A stretch of 45,837 nucleotides of DNA, from positions 1-45,837 of the forward strand of contig JAYEGM010000062.1 of assembly GCA_034659075.1 (NCBI GenBank). The letters run 5' to 3'. The stretch comes from BMS3Bbin11 sp034659075 (GTDB lineage: Bacteria; Pseudomonadota; Gammaproteobacteria; BMS3Bbin11). The notes under the pieces are model-generated. The model saw nothing but the letters and a program-made list of their open reading frames with translations, made no database searches and had not been told where the DNA came from. A program made the position numbers and the translations under genes. Positions 26,105 to 34,907 of this stretch are shown here, one piece after another. Numbering within the stretch: position 1 is the stretch's first letter; each line of letters begins with the position of its first letter.

Positions 26105-27963
26105 GACGGGTCCTTGTCCTGCTGCGGCATTTCACCCAGCAGATAATAATCCATTACTTTGCGCGCAACAGGCCCCGCCGTCGACCCTCCATGGCCACCA
26201 TTTTCTACAATGACGGCAACGGTAATTTCAGGGTTTTCAGCCGGCGCAAAAGCGACAAAAAGTGCATGGTCTCTATTTCTCAGGGCCACTTCGGCTTCTT
26301 TGTAACGTTCATTTTGCTTGATGCCGATCACCTGGGCGGTTCCTGTTTTCGCTGCTATTTTGTAAGGGCTACCAGCACCAATACGCCTGGCAGTACCGCG
26401 TGGCGAGTCAGTCACATCCACCATTGCCTGCTTAACTATTGCCAGATCTTCATCACGCCAAATTTCACCATCCAATATTACCTGCTCATTCTGCTCTTTT
26501 CCTGCAAGCAAAGGACCTTCTTCTGCCAGCAGCAGATGTGGTTTCATGCGTATTCCATTATTTGCAAGCGCAGAGGTCGCAGATGCCAGCTGTAACGGTG
26601 TGGTCAGGACATAGCCCTGGCCGATGCCGGCGATAACGGTTTCACCGGGATACCATGTCTGGTCTCTGGCCGCCCGCTTCCATTGCCTGGAGGGTAATAA
26701 CCCGCGGGATTCACCGTTCAGATCGATTCCGGTTTTAGCACCAAAACCAAACAATGCGAGGTTGTCATGCATGTAATCAATCCCCAGATGATGCGCCAGG
26801 TCATAGAAGTAAACATCACAGGACTGGACAATAGCATCATGCAGACCGACATGCCCGTGACCACCACGCTTCCAGTCACGGAATCTGTGACCACCTTTGG
26901 TCAGCGTATAAGATCCAGGGCAGGAAATTATTTTCGTCTGACTTAGCCCGGACTTCAGGCCGAGCATCCCCATAAACGGCTTGATTGTAGATCCAGGTGG
27001 ATATCGCCCACGCAGGGCGCGGTTCAACAAGGGTGTATCGAGTGAGTCACGCAGCAGTGCATAGTCCGCCGTACTGATTCCATAGACAAACGCATTGGGG
27101 TCATAAGATGGCGTGCTGGCAAAGGCCAGTATTTCACCTGTAGCGGGCTTGATGGCCACCACCGCACCACGGTAATCGCCAAGCGCCTGTTCTGCAACAA
27201 GCTGCAATTCGCTATCGATGGTCAGATAAACGTTTTTACCGGGCACTGAGGGCGTACTTGATATGGTACGCACCACGCGGCCATGGGCATTGGTTTCAAT
27301 CTGGTCAAAACCAATCTCCCCTCGCAGCAGGTCTTCATAATATGACTCTATGCCGGTTTTACCCAGAAAGTTGATCCCTCGATAAATCTCCTTGTCTATC
27401 TTTTCGAGATCGCGTGAGCTAATGCGCCCGACATATCCCACTACATGAGCACCACTTTTCTTTTTTGGATAATTCCGTTCCAGCCTGGCGCGAAGTTCAA
27501 CGCCTTTAAAACGATAGCGGTTGACGGCAAAGCGTGCTGCTTCTGTATCCGTCAACCGACTGCGTAAAATAATGGTATCAAATCGAGCATGGCGTTTGAC
27601 ATCACGATGAAAGATCTTCAGCTCATATTCCGTTAGCTTCACCAGTTTGCCCAGCTCGTCCAGTAATTTGTCCATGTCCTCAACCTGATCCGGCACGACT
27701 TCAAGGGTATAGGATGGAATGTTTCGCGCCAGCGGGATACCATTTCGATCAAAGATTAACCCGCGTACCGGCGGCCTGGGCACTACGCTAATCCGATTGT
27801 TTTTTGACAGAGTGCTATAACGGTCATATTCAACCACCTGCAGATAAAACAACCGTGCCAGCAGGATGATGGTTAAAATCAGCATTAATATGCCAATCAC
27901 GATCGACCGCGCGGTAAATACCCGCGTTTCGCGAAATACATCCTTAATTTCAAAACCTGACAA
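26101..27963 (-). CDS. mrdA: Penicillin-binding protein 2 (elongasome transpeptidase)
   Basis: 620-residue class B transpeptidase that crosslinks peptidoglycan made by RodA. A cytoplasmic N-terminus and one TM helix (about 20-42) precede the PBP dimerisation domain (RGLIFDRNGIPLARN). The transpeptidase has the nucleophile in GSTIKPF (about residue 325), an SCD-type second motif in IVQSCDVYFYD and KTGTAQ near residue 540. The start is TTG at 27963, one base after the mreD stop; the next Met lies inside the TM helix and would truncate the protein, and the N-terminus then aligns with E. coli PBP2. Confidence 0.95.
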   Translation of the reverse strand: MSGFEIKDVFRETRVFTARSIVIGILMLILTIILLARLFYLQVVEYDRYSTLSKNNRISVVPRPPVRGLIFDRNGIPLARNIPSYTLEVVPDQVEDMDKLLDELGKLVKLTEYELKIFHRDVKRHARFDTIILRSRLTDTEAARFAVNRYRFKGVELRARLERNYPKKKSGAHVVGYVGRISSRDLEKIDKEIYRGINFLGKTGIESYYEDLLRGEIGFDQIETNAHGRVVRTISSTPSVPGKNVYLTIDSELQLVAEQALGDYRGAVVAIKPATGEILAFASTPSYDPNAFVYGISTADYALLRDSLDTPLLNRALRGRYPPGSTIKPFMGMLGLKSGLSQTKIISCPGSYTLTKGGHRFRDWKRGGHGHVGLHDAIVQSCDVYFYDLAHHLGIDYMHDNLALFGFGAKTGIDLNGESRGLLPSRQWKRAARDQTWYPGETVIAGIGQGYVLTTPLQLASATSALANNGIRMKPHLLLAEEGPLLAGKEQNEQVILDGEIWRDEDLAIVKQAMVDVTDSPRGTARRIGAGSPYKIAAKTGTAQVIGIKQNERYKEAEVALRNRDHALFVAFAPAENPEITVAVIVENGGHGGSTAGPVARKVMDYYLLGEMPQQDKDPS

Positions 27964-27964
27964 A

Positions 27965-28444
27965 TTATAGATCCCGGCTGCTTACTCGCTGTCGCCGCAT
28001 ATCCCTGAGAACGATATATACCAATGGCCAGATCAGGGCACTGGTTAGTGCTGGCATCCAGTAGGACCAGCTAATCGAAAATTCGCCTGTGATGCCCCGA
28101 ACCCAGGCGTTGAGTGTCAGGTTTATTATGCCCATCAGGAGCACTATGAACGACTGCTGCCATAACGGGAACACCCGTACACGCAAATGAAAGAGGTTAA
28201 CCAGATAGGCGACTATCGCCAGCGCCATTGCATTTTGCCCCAACAAACTGCCATACATTACGTCCAGCACCAGCCCCAGCAGCCAGCCGGTAAAAATACC
28301 TATACGGTCAGGAAATGCCATACACCAGTAAATCAGCACCAGCATCAACCATTCAGGGCGATAAATAATCGCTATATCAGGCAACGGCAAACTGCTTAAC
28401 AGCAGGGCCACAAGAAATGAAAGCAGTACCGAAAGGCTATTCAT
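27965..28444 (-). CDS. mreD: Rod-shape determining protein MreD
   Basis: 159-residue inner-membrane protein with about five to six helices, a component of the Rod complex. The ATG at 28444 is preferred because GGAGG sits 7 bp upstream, the start overlaps the mreC stop by 8 bp, and the length matches E. coli MreD (162). An upstream in-frame start would add 25 charged residues inside mreC. The motif YRPEWLMLVLIYWCMAFPDR is typical of the family. Confidence 0.92.
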   Translation of the reverse strand: MNSLSVLLSFLVALLLSSLPLPDIAIIYRPEWLMLVLIYWCMAFPDRIGIFTGWLLGLVLDVMYGSLLGQNAMALAIVAYLVNLFHLRVRVFPLWQQSFIVLLMGIINLTLNAWVRGITGEFSISWSYWMPALTSALIWPLVYIVLRDMRRQRVSSRDL

Positions 28445-29312
28445 CAAAAGCCTCCGGTAATACTTCCTCTTTTCGGTCGCCGACAATCTCTGGCCAGATA
28501 AGCAGAACCTCCCGTCCATGATCCAGCTGAGTAACCGGCAGTGTATTAATCGTCAGAAATTCATCACTGGGTTCCTGCTTAACTTCAGTAACCGTAGCAA
28601 CAGGGTATCCGGTAGGAAAACGACCACCCATACCGGAACTGATCAGCAGATCACCGGTACGGATGTCGGCATCAGCAGTCAGATAAGGCATGGCGAGTCG
28701 GTTACGGACACCGGTACCGAACAATACGCCCCGCAAACCATTTCGCATGACCATCACGGGAACCGCGCTGCCTGGATCTGTTAATAAGGTAACTGTGCTC
28801 TGGAACTGACTAGTATGCACGACCTGGCCGATCACGCCATCGCCATTTATTACCGGTTGTCCGACATAAACATCATCACGGCTGCCTTTGTTAAGGCTAA
28901 TCTTCTGCGTATAAGGTTCAAGATTCACCTCAACCAGCTCAGCCAGCAGTACCCGCTCTGCTATTTGCTCTGATTGTCCAAGCAGGCGCTTGAGACGGCG
29001 ATTGTCTGCTTCCAGTGAATGCATTTTTTTCAGTCGACTGCGCAACAATAGATTTTCCTGCCGCAGTGCTTCTTTGTCAGACTGTAAATTCTCACTTCTT
29101 TCCATCGAGCCTGTAATCCCCTGAATTAAATCACGCGGGATAGTCGAAACAAACATTATCGGGTAGACAGCGGTCTGCAGAATATTTCGCAATTTTTCCA
29201 GCTGCTGCGAACGGTGATCAATCAGCATCATGGCAATGGATAGCGCAATCATGACTATGACACGCACAGTCGCGGGAGTGGCACCACCCAGGCGTCTTAG
29301 GAGTTCTCTCAT
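28437..29312 (-). CDS. mreC: Rod-shape determining protein MreC
   Basis: 291-residue bitopic protein that scaffolds and activates the elongasome in the periplasm. It has a short cytoplasmic tail, one TM helix (about residues 13-30), a coiled coil (about 65-115, rich in Leu/Glu/Arg) and the beta-barrel MreC domain (GVIGQVVHTSQFQSTVTLLTD and SSGMGGRFPTGYPVATV). Length and ends fit the family. A 263-bp gap separates it from mreB, wide for this operon, so it may have its own promoter; I see no further gene in that gap. Confidence 0.95.
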   Translation of the reverse strand: MRELLRRLGGATPATVRVIVMIALSIAMMLIDHRSQQLEKLRNILQTAVYPIMFVSTIPRDLIQGITGSMERSENLQSDKEALRQENLLLRSRLKKMHSLEADNRRLKRLLGQSEQIAERVLLAELVEVNLEPYTQKISLNKGSRDDVYVGQPVINGDGVIGQVVHTSQFQSTVTLLTDPGSAVPVMVMRNGLRGVLFGTGVRNRLAMPYLTADADIRTGDLLISSGMGGRFPTGYPVATVTEVKQEPSDEFLTINTLPVTQLDHGREVLLIWPEIVGDRKEEVLPEAFDE

Positions 29313-29575
29313 TTACGGACTGTAAGGAGCCATTGAATAAGACTGATTAATGAGATTGATATTCAAAAACATCAGACACGTGCATAAGAACGTAGCTAAT
29401 AGCAGGCTAATAGCTAGATTTTCAACACAATAGTTTGAATTTATGAAAGGCAAGATCGCAATCAAGAATTGTTCAGAGGTTCCTTATGGCAGAGGAATTA
29501 ATAAAACATAAAATGCATGTTTTACGAAAAAACAGTATTCCCCTGTCACTATTTCAAGTAGTACCTAAAGAGTTT

Positions 29576-30625
29576 TTAACGTTCCTGAGCAAACACATCA
29601 CCAAGACGATCCATTTCTTCGAGTGCATGCCCGCATCCACGTGCGACACAGGTAAGAGGATCTTCTGCGATAACTACTGGCATACCCGTTTCTTCCATAA
29701 ATCGGCGGTCAATATCACGTATCAGTGCACCACCACCGGCCAGTATCATCCCTTTTTCCGCAATATCAGCACCAAGCTCCGGCGGTGTCTGTTCAAGTGC
29801 GACTTTAATCGCCTGCGAAATCTGATCCAGCGGGTCGGCAATGGCGTCGTATATTCCCTTGCTGGTTAATGTCACTGAACGCGACAGGCCCTCAGCCAGG
29901 TCACGGCCCTTGATTTCCATCTCAAGAATTTCAGAGCCAGGTGTTGCAGCGCCGATCTCCTTTTTTATTCGTTCAGCCGTCGAGTCGCCAATCAGCACCC
30001 CGTGCTGACGACGAAGATAGGTAATTATCGCTTCATCAAATTTGTCACCCGCAACGCGAAGAGAATCTGAATAGACCAGCCCGCCCAGCGAAACGATCCC
30101 GACTTCTGTGGTACCGCCACCTATATCAACAACCATTGAACCGGTGGGGTCGGCTACCGGCAGCCCAGCTCCAATGGCTACCGCCATAGGCTCTTCAATC
30201 AAGTACACTTCACGGGCCCCGGCACTTAAAGCGGATTCCTTAATAGCGCGCCGCTCAACCTGTGTTGAACCACAGGGAACACAAATAATAATGCGCGGGC
30301 TGGGCTTGAAAAAGCGCGATTCCTGTACCTTGCGGATAAAATACTTGAGCATTACCTCGGTAACCGAAAAATCGGCAATAACACCGTCCTTCATCGGCCG
30401 AATAGCCTTGATATTACCCGGTGTGCGTCCAAGCATCTGCTTGGCTTCCTGCCCTACCGCCATCACTGATTTCCCTGAAGGACCACCCATCGGGGAATAG
30501 CGAATAGCAACAACTGAAGGTTCGTTTAGTACGATGCCCTTGTCACGGACATAAATAAGTGTATTTGCCGTGCCCAGATCTATTGCCAGATCGTGGGAAA
30601 AAAAGCCTAACAGTCTCTTAAACAT
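29576..30625 (-). CDS. mreB: Rod-shape actin homologue MreB
   Basis: 349-residue bacterial actin that positions the peptidoglycan elongation machinery. The ATG at 30625 gives the family N-terminus (MFKRLLGFFSHDLAIDLGTA), including the amphipathic membrane-binding stretch. A start 22 codons upstream adds an unlike sequence. Actin-fold phosphate and adenosine motifs are visible: DLGTANTLIY, VVDIGGGTTEVGIV and MILAGGGALIRDI. The acidic tail DRLGDVFAQER is normal. It is divergent from gatC across 258 bp. Confidence 0.96.
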   Translation of the reverse strand: MFKRLLGFFSHDLAIDLGTANTLIYVRDKGIVLNEPSVVAIRYSPMGGPSGKSVMAVGQEAKQMLGRTPGNIKAIRPMKDGVIADFSVTEVMLKYFIRKVQESRFFKPSPRIIICVPCGSTQVERRAIKESALSAGAREVYLIEEPMAVAIGAGLPVADPTGSMVVDIGGGTTEVGIVSLGGLVYSDSLRVAGDKFDEAIITYLRRQHGVLIGDSTAERIKKEIGAATPGSEILEMEIKGRDLAEGLSRSVTLTSKGIYDAIADPLDQISQAIKVALEQTPPELGADIAEKGMILAGGGALIRDIDRRFMEETGMPVVIAEDPLTCVARGCGHALEEMDRLGDVFAQER

Positions 30626-30883
30626 TTTTTCTGTTTTACCTATTTGTGTGTGCAGACTTTCCAGCGCCCTGCCGTGTACAGTGATACACACCAGGCAGTT
30701 AACAGGACAGACTTACTGTATATATATTATTATCAAAATTGAGGATCACTGAAAACAGGAATTTATCAATGACACAACTATAAGCATTGTACTCTAGCAA
30801 TGACGCTATTTCTATTCAACCATCGATGATTATGCTACCTTTCGCCAGCGGAAAAACAGTCGTTATGGTCTTATGGAGAAAAT

Positions 30884-31171
30884 ATGTCAATAAATAATGA
30901 TGATGTAGAGAAAATTGCCCACCTGGCCCGGCTCGCTATCAACCCCGATCAGCTGGATATATATAGCAAAAACCTGTCTGGAATTCTGGCCCTGGTCGAA
31001 CAGATGAATGAGGTAGACACCGATGGCATAGCCTCCATGGCCCATCCACGTGATACCAAACTCCGCTTGCGTGATGACCGGGTGACCGAAACCAATGAAC
31101 GGGAAAAATTCCTCAAACTGGCCCCGGCAAGTGAAAACGGCCTGTTTCTGGTACCCAAAGTCCTCGATTAA
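30884..31171 (+). CDS. gatC: Asp-tRNA(Asn)/Glu-tRNA(Gln) amidotransferase subunit C
   Basis: 95-residue small subunit of the GatCAB amidotransferase, which converts misacylated Glu-tRNA(Gln) or Asp-tRNA(Asn). Family features are DDVEKIAHLARLAI at the N-terminus, the MNEVDTDGI linker and the conserved end ENGLFLVPKVLD. GGAG lies just upstream. It opens a gatC-gatA-gatB operon divergent from mreB. Confidence 0.95.
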   Translation: MSINNDDVEKIAHLARLAINPDQLDIYSKNLSGILALVEQMNEVDTDGIASMAHPRDTKLRLRDDRVTETNEREKFLKLAPASENGLFLVPKVLD

Positions 31172-31200
31172 ATATAAGTACAGACAGTAATAACACCACC

Positions 31201-32646
31201 ATGCACAAAAATTCTCTGCAAGAACTGGCTCTTGGGCTGGCAAACAAAGATTTCTCAAGTGTCGAACTGACCCGCCACTTCCTTGACCGTATAGAAACGC
31301 ATCAGGACATCAACGCATTTATCACTGTTGATCGTGAGGGCAGCCTGCAGCAGGCAGCTGAAGCCGACAACAGGCTGAGTGCTGGCGAAGCTCTGCCCCT
31401 GACCGGCATACCGCTGGCACATAAGGACATCTTCTGCACCGATGGACTGCGCACCTCCTGCGGCTCGAGAATGCTGGATAACTTTATCGCGCCTTACGAT
31501 GCGACGCTCATCCGGAAATTTCGCCAGGCAGGCAGCATTACACTGGGCAAGACCAACATGGATGAATTCGCCATGGGGTCTTCCAATGAAACCTCATATT
31601 ATGGACCCGTACTAAACCCCTGGAACAAAGAGCATGTTCCCGGCGGCAGTTCCGGTGGCTCTGCGGCGGCAGTGGCCGCACAGCTGGCACCGGCCGCTAC
31701 CGGCACAGATACCGGTGGCTCAATTCGCCAGCCGGCCTCCTTTTGCGGCCTGACTGGCCTGAAACCCAGCTACGGCAGGGTTTCGCGCTATGGCATGATC
31801 GCTTTTGCTTCGTCACTGGACCAGGCCGGACCGATGACCCGCAGCGCCGCTGATGCTGCCATATTATTGCAAACCATGGCTGGCTTCGATGAACGGGATT
31901 CAACATCGGTCGATGTCGCCGTGCCTGACTTTTCTGTAGATCTGGAAAAAGACATCAAAGGCCTGAAAATCGGCATGCCGGTTGAGTTCTTCAATGATGA
32001 CCTGGACCCCGGCATTGCCTCTATCGCCCTGGATGCCTTACATGAATATGAAAAACTCGGTGCAGAACTGGTAGAAATCAGCTTACCGAACAGCCATCTC
32101 TCTGTGCCCTGCTACTATGTACTGGCGCCTGCTGAAGCCTCTTCAAACCTGTCCCGCTTTGATGGTGCACGTTATGGCTACCGCACGCAGGAATACGATG
32201 ACCTGCTGGACATGTACAAAAAGACCCGGGCTGAGGGCTTTGGCGAAGAGGTTAAGCGACGCATAATGATCGGTGCCTATGCCCTGTCTGCCGGCTACTA
32301 CGATGCTTATTACCTCAAGGCGCAGAAGATTCGCCGCCTGATTTCTGACGACTTCAGTTCCGCCTTCGAAAAATGTGATGTCATTGCCGGCCCTACTGCA
32401 CCGGAAGCGGCTTTCCGCTTTGGTGATAAAATCGATGACCCGGTCGCCATGTACCTGAACGACATCTATACCATCTCGGTAAATCTCGCCGGGCTGCCGG
32501 GCATGTCGATTCCGGCAGGCCTGGACAGGAACAACCTGCCTGTTGGCCTGCAGCTGATAGGTCAGTATTTTGATGAAGCGAAACTGCTAAATGTCGCTCA
32601 CCGCTACCAGCAGGCCACTGACTGGCATACGCTCAGCCCGCTTTGA
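31201..32646 (+). CDS. gatA: Asp/Glu-tRNA amidotransferase subunit A
   Basis: 481-residue amidase-signature subunit that releases ammonia from glutamine for tRNA amidation. The Ser-cisSer-Lys triad regions are visible: IPLAHKDIFCTDGL (Lys), GGSSGGSAAAVAA and TDTGGSIRQPASFCG (nucleophile Ser). Length is standard. The start has no clear Shine-Dalgarno but gives the usual N-terminus (LQELALGLANKDFSSVEL). Confidence 0.96.
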   Translation: MHKNSLQELALGLANKDFSSVELTRHFLDRIETHQDINAFITVDREGSLQQAAEADNRLSAGEALPLTGIPLAHKDIFCTDGLRTSCGSRMLDNFIAPYDATLIRKFRQAGSITLGKTNMDEFAMGSSNETSYYGPVLNPWNKEHVPGGSSGGSAAAVAAQLAPAATGTDTGGSIRQPASFCGLTGLKPSYGRVSRYGMIAFASSLDQAGPMTRSAADAAILLQTMAGFDERDSTSVDVAVPDFSVDLEKDIKGLKIGMPVEFFNDDLDPGIASIALDALHEYEKLGAELVEISLPNSHLSVPCYYVLAPAEASSNLSRFDGARYGYRTQEYDDLLDMYKKTRAEGFGEEVKRRIMIGAYALSAGYYDAYYLKAQKIRRLISDDFSSAFEKCDVIAGPTAPEAAFRFGDKIDDPVAMYLNDIYTISVNLAGLPGMSIPAGLDRNNLPVGLQLIGQYFDEAKLLNVAHRYQQATDWHTLSPL

Positions 32647-32704
32647 GGTTCATAAATTGATCAGAGATTCCTTAAAAATGAAACAAGGTTCAGGATATTA
32701 GAAG

Positions 32705-34141
32705 ATGGAATGGGAAACTGTTATCGGGCTGGAAATCCACACCCAGCTTAAAACGAAAAGCAAGATATTCTCCGGCGCAGCAACTGCATACGGCGCCGAG
32801 CCCAACACCCAGGCCTGTGCGGTAGACCTGGCGCTGCCGGGCGTACTTCCGGTAATGAACCGTGATGCCGCCCGCATGGCAGTCAAGTTCGGACTGGCTA
32901 TCGGCGCTAAAATCAATCAGACATCCATATTTGACCGTAAAAACTATTTTTATCCGGATCTGCCGAAAGGCTATCAGATTTCACAGCTGCAGCTGCCCAT
33001 TGTCGGTGAAGGCTCCATCACTGTTGATGTCAACGGTAAAAAGAAGACCATCGGCATTACCCGCGCACACCTTGAGGAAGATGCCGGCAAGTCCCTGCAC
33101 GAAGATTTTCATGGCATGACCGGCATCGATCTCAATCGCGCCGGCACACCGTTGATAGAAATCGTCTCTGAACCCGATATGCGCTCCGCAGCAGAAGCTG
33201 TTGCTTATCTCAGGTCCATTCACTCGCTGGTTCGCTATCTCGATATTTGTGACGGCAATATGCAGGAAGGCTCATTCAGATGCGATGCGAATGTCTCAGT
33301 CCGCCCGAAAGGTCAGAAAGAATTTGGCACCCGCGCCGAATTAAAAAACATCAACTCATTTCGCTTCGTAGAGAAAGCCATCGATATTGAAGTTGAACGT
33401 CAGATCGATATTCTTGAATCAGGCGGCCGGGTTGTGCAGGAGACCCGCCTCTATGATTCAGATAAAAACCAGACCAGATCGATGCGCAGCAAGGAAGAAG
33501 CCAATGATTACCGCTACTTCCCGGATCCAGACCTGCCTGAGATGGTACTGGAAGATTCATTCATCGACGCAATCCGTGCCGAGCTGCCAGAATTGCCTGA
33601 TGCAAGATACCAGCGCTTCATTAACGAATATGGCCTGTCTGATTACGATGCCGAGACCCTGACAGCCAGCAAAGAACTGGCCGACTACTATGAACAGGCG
33701 GTGGCTGCCCTGCCCTCTCAACCGAAACTGATCGCCAACTGGGTAAACGGGGAACTGGCTGCAGGCCTTAACCGGGACAACACCAGCATCAATGAAAGCC
33801 CCGTCACCGCTGCAATGCTTGGCGAACTGGTAGCACGTATTGACGACAATACCATTTCGGGAAAAATCGCCAAGGAAGTATTTGAAGCGATCTGGAACGG
33901 TCAAGGCAGTGCTGATGAGATCATTGAAAAGCGTGGTCTGAAACAAATCTCGGATGACAGCGCTATCGAACCCATTATTGATGAGATCCTCACCAACAAT
34001 CCGAACCAGATTAAGCAGTACAAAGGCGGCAATACCAAATTACTGGGTTTCTTTGTCGGCCAGGTAATGAAGGCAACCCAGGGCAAGGCCAACCCAAAAC
34101 AGGTCAACGACCTGCTGCGCAAGAAACTGGTTGACCAGTAG
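32705..34141 (+). CDS. gatB: Asp/Glu-tRNA amidotransferase subunit B
   Basis: 478-residue kinase-like subunit that activates the misacylated tRNA and performs the transfer. WETVIGLEIHTQLKTKSKIF at the start, RKNYFYPDLPKGYQISQ, FRCDANVSVRPKG and DYRYFPDPDLP are family hallmarks. The C-terminal YqeY-like tail domain (about 400-478) ends GKANPKQVNDLLRKKL. The presence of GatCAB implies that Gln-tRNA and/or Asn-tRNA is made indirectly in this organism. Confidence 0.96.
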   Translation: MEWETVIGLEIHTQLKTKSKIFSGAATAYGAEPNTQACAVDLALPGVLPVMNRDAARMAVKFGLAIGAKINQTSIFDRKNYFYPDLPKGYQISQLQLPIVGEGSITVDVNGKKKTIGITRAHLEEDAGKSLHEDFHGMTGIDLNRAGTPLIEIVSEPDMRSAAEAVAYLRSIHSLVRYLDICDGNMQEGSFRCDANVSVRPKGQKEFGTRAELKNINSFRFVEKAIDIEVERQIDILESGGRVVQETRLYDSDKNQTRSMRSKEEANDYRYFPDPDLPEMVLEDSFIDAIRAELPELPDARYQRFINEYGLSDYDAETLTASKELADYYEQAVAALPSQPKLIANWVNGELAAGLNRDNTSINESPVTAAMLGELVARIDDNTISGKIAKEVFEAIWNGQGSADEIIEKRGLKQISDDSAIEPIIDEILTNNPNQIKQYKGGNTKLLGFFVGQVMKATQGKANPKQVNDLLRKKLVDQ

Positions 34142-34146
34142 AAAAT

Positions 34147-34764
34147 ATGGCTGATACTTCGCCATACATAGAGTTCTGCTTTGACTATATCAGCCCGTAC
34201 AGTTACCTCGCGGCGACTCAGATGCCGGCCCTGTCCGAACAACTGGGTATCCCGGTTATCTGGCAGCCGGTAAACCTGCCACGCCTGATCAAGCTGTCAG
34301 GCAACACCCCGCCCGCCACTATTCGAAACAAGGCCAGATACCTGCTACGCGACCTGAAACAATGGTCACAACATCTTGATGTCCCGTTCCGCATGATCAT
34401 GCCGGGGTCCTTCGACAGCCGACTCGCCCTGGCCTCAAGCCAGGCCCTTGACGATCAGAACAGGGAAATACTCGCCACCGCCGTCTTCAAGGCCCTGTGG
34501 GCGGATGGCATTGATTATCTTGAACAGGACTGGTTAGGCAAGGCGGTCGCGGCAGCAGATTTACCTGGAGAATGGATTCTGTCTGATGCTTATTCGCAAC
34601 AAATGGATGAGGTCAACAGCCAAACCGCAGCAATACACAAAGCAGGCGCCTTTGGTGTGCCGACATATTTTCTACGAGGTGCGGGGAGAACGCAGATGTT
34701 CTGGGGCATCGACCGTCTCGATTTTCTCGTTATGGCAACTGAAAAAGCACTGAAGCGTATTTAG
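34147..34764 (+). CDS. 2-hydroxychromene-2-carboxylate isomerase/DsbA-like thioredoxin-fold protein
   Basis: 205-residue member of the HCCA isomerase (kappa-class GST/DSBA) family. The opening IEFCFDYISPYSYLAA is diagnostic: the active-site Ser of HCCA isomerases follows FDY-x-SPYSY, and no CXXC is present, so it is not an oxidoreductase. GAFGVPTYFL and FWGIDRLDFL near the end are also typical. HCCA isomerases act in naphthalene breakdown and use glutathione, but many family members sit away from such pathways, as here. It starts 5 bp after gatB. Confidence 0.85.
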   Translation: MADTSPYIEFCFDYISPYSYLAATQMPALSEQLGIPVIWQPVNLPRLIKLSGNTPPATIRNKARYLLRDLKQWSQHLDVPFRMIMPGSFDSRLALASSQALDDQNREILATAVFKALWADGIDYLEQDWLGKAVAAADLPGEWILSDAYSQQMDEVNSQTAAIHKAGAFGVPTYFLRGAGRTQMFWGIDRLDFLVMATEKALKRI

Positions 34765-34907
34765 TTGACTAAAAAAGCATGTGGTATATAAGCACACTCT
34801 TATTGTGTTTGTTGAAAAAAACATACAGACTATTACTAATTATATAAAAAATAGAACTTATCAGAGGGGATACACCCCCTATCATTCCGCAAAGGAGACT
34901 CACCAGG

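Noticed and set aside
29486..29869. Plus-strand 127-codon frame across the mreB 3' end
   Set aside because: Most of it is antisense to conserved mreB codons and it shows no family features.
34147..34764. Naphthalene-degradation isomerase proper
   Set aside because: No other aromatic degradation gene is nearby; only family membership is supported.
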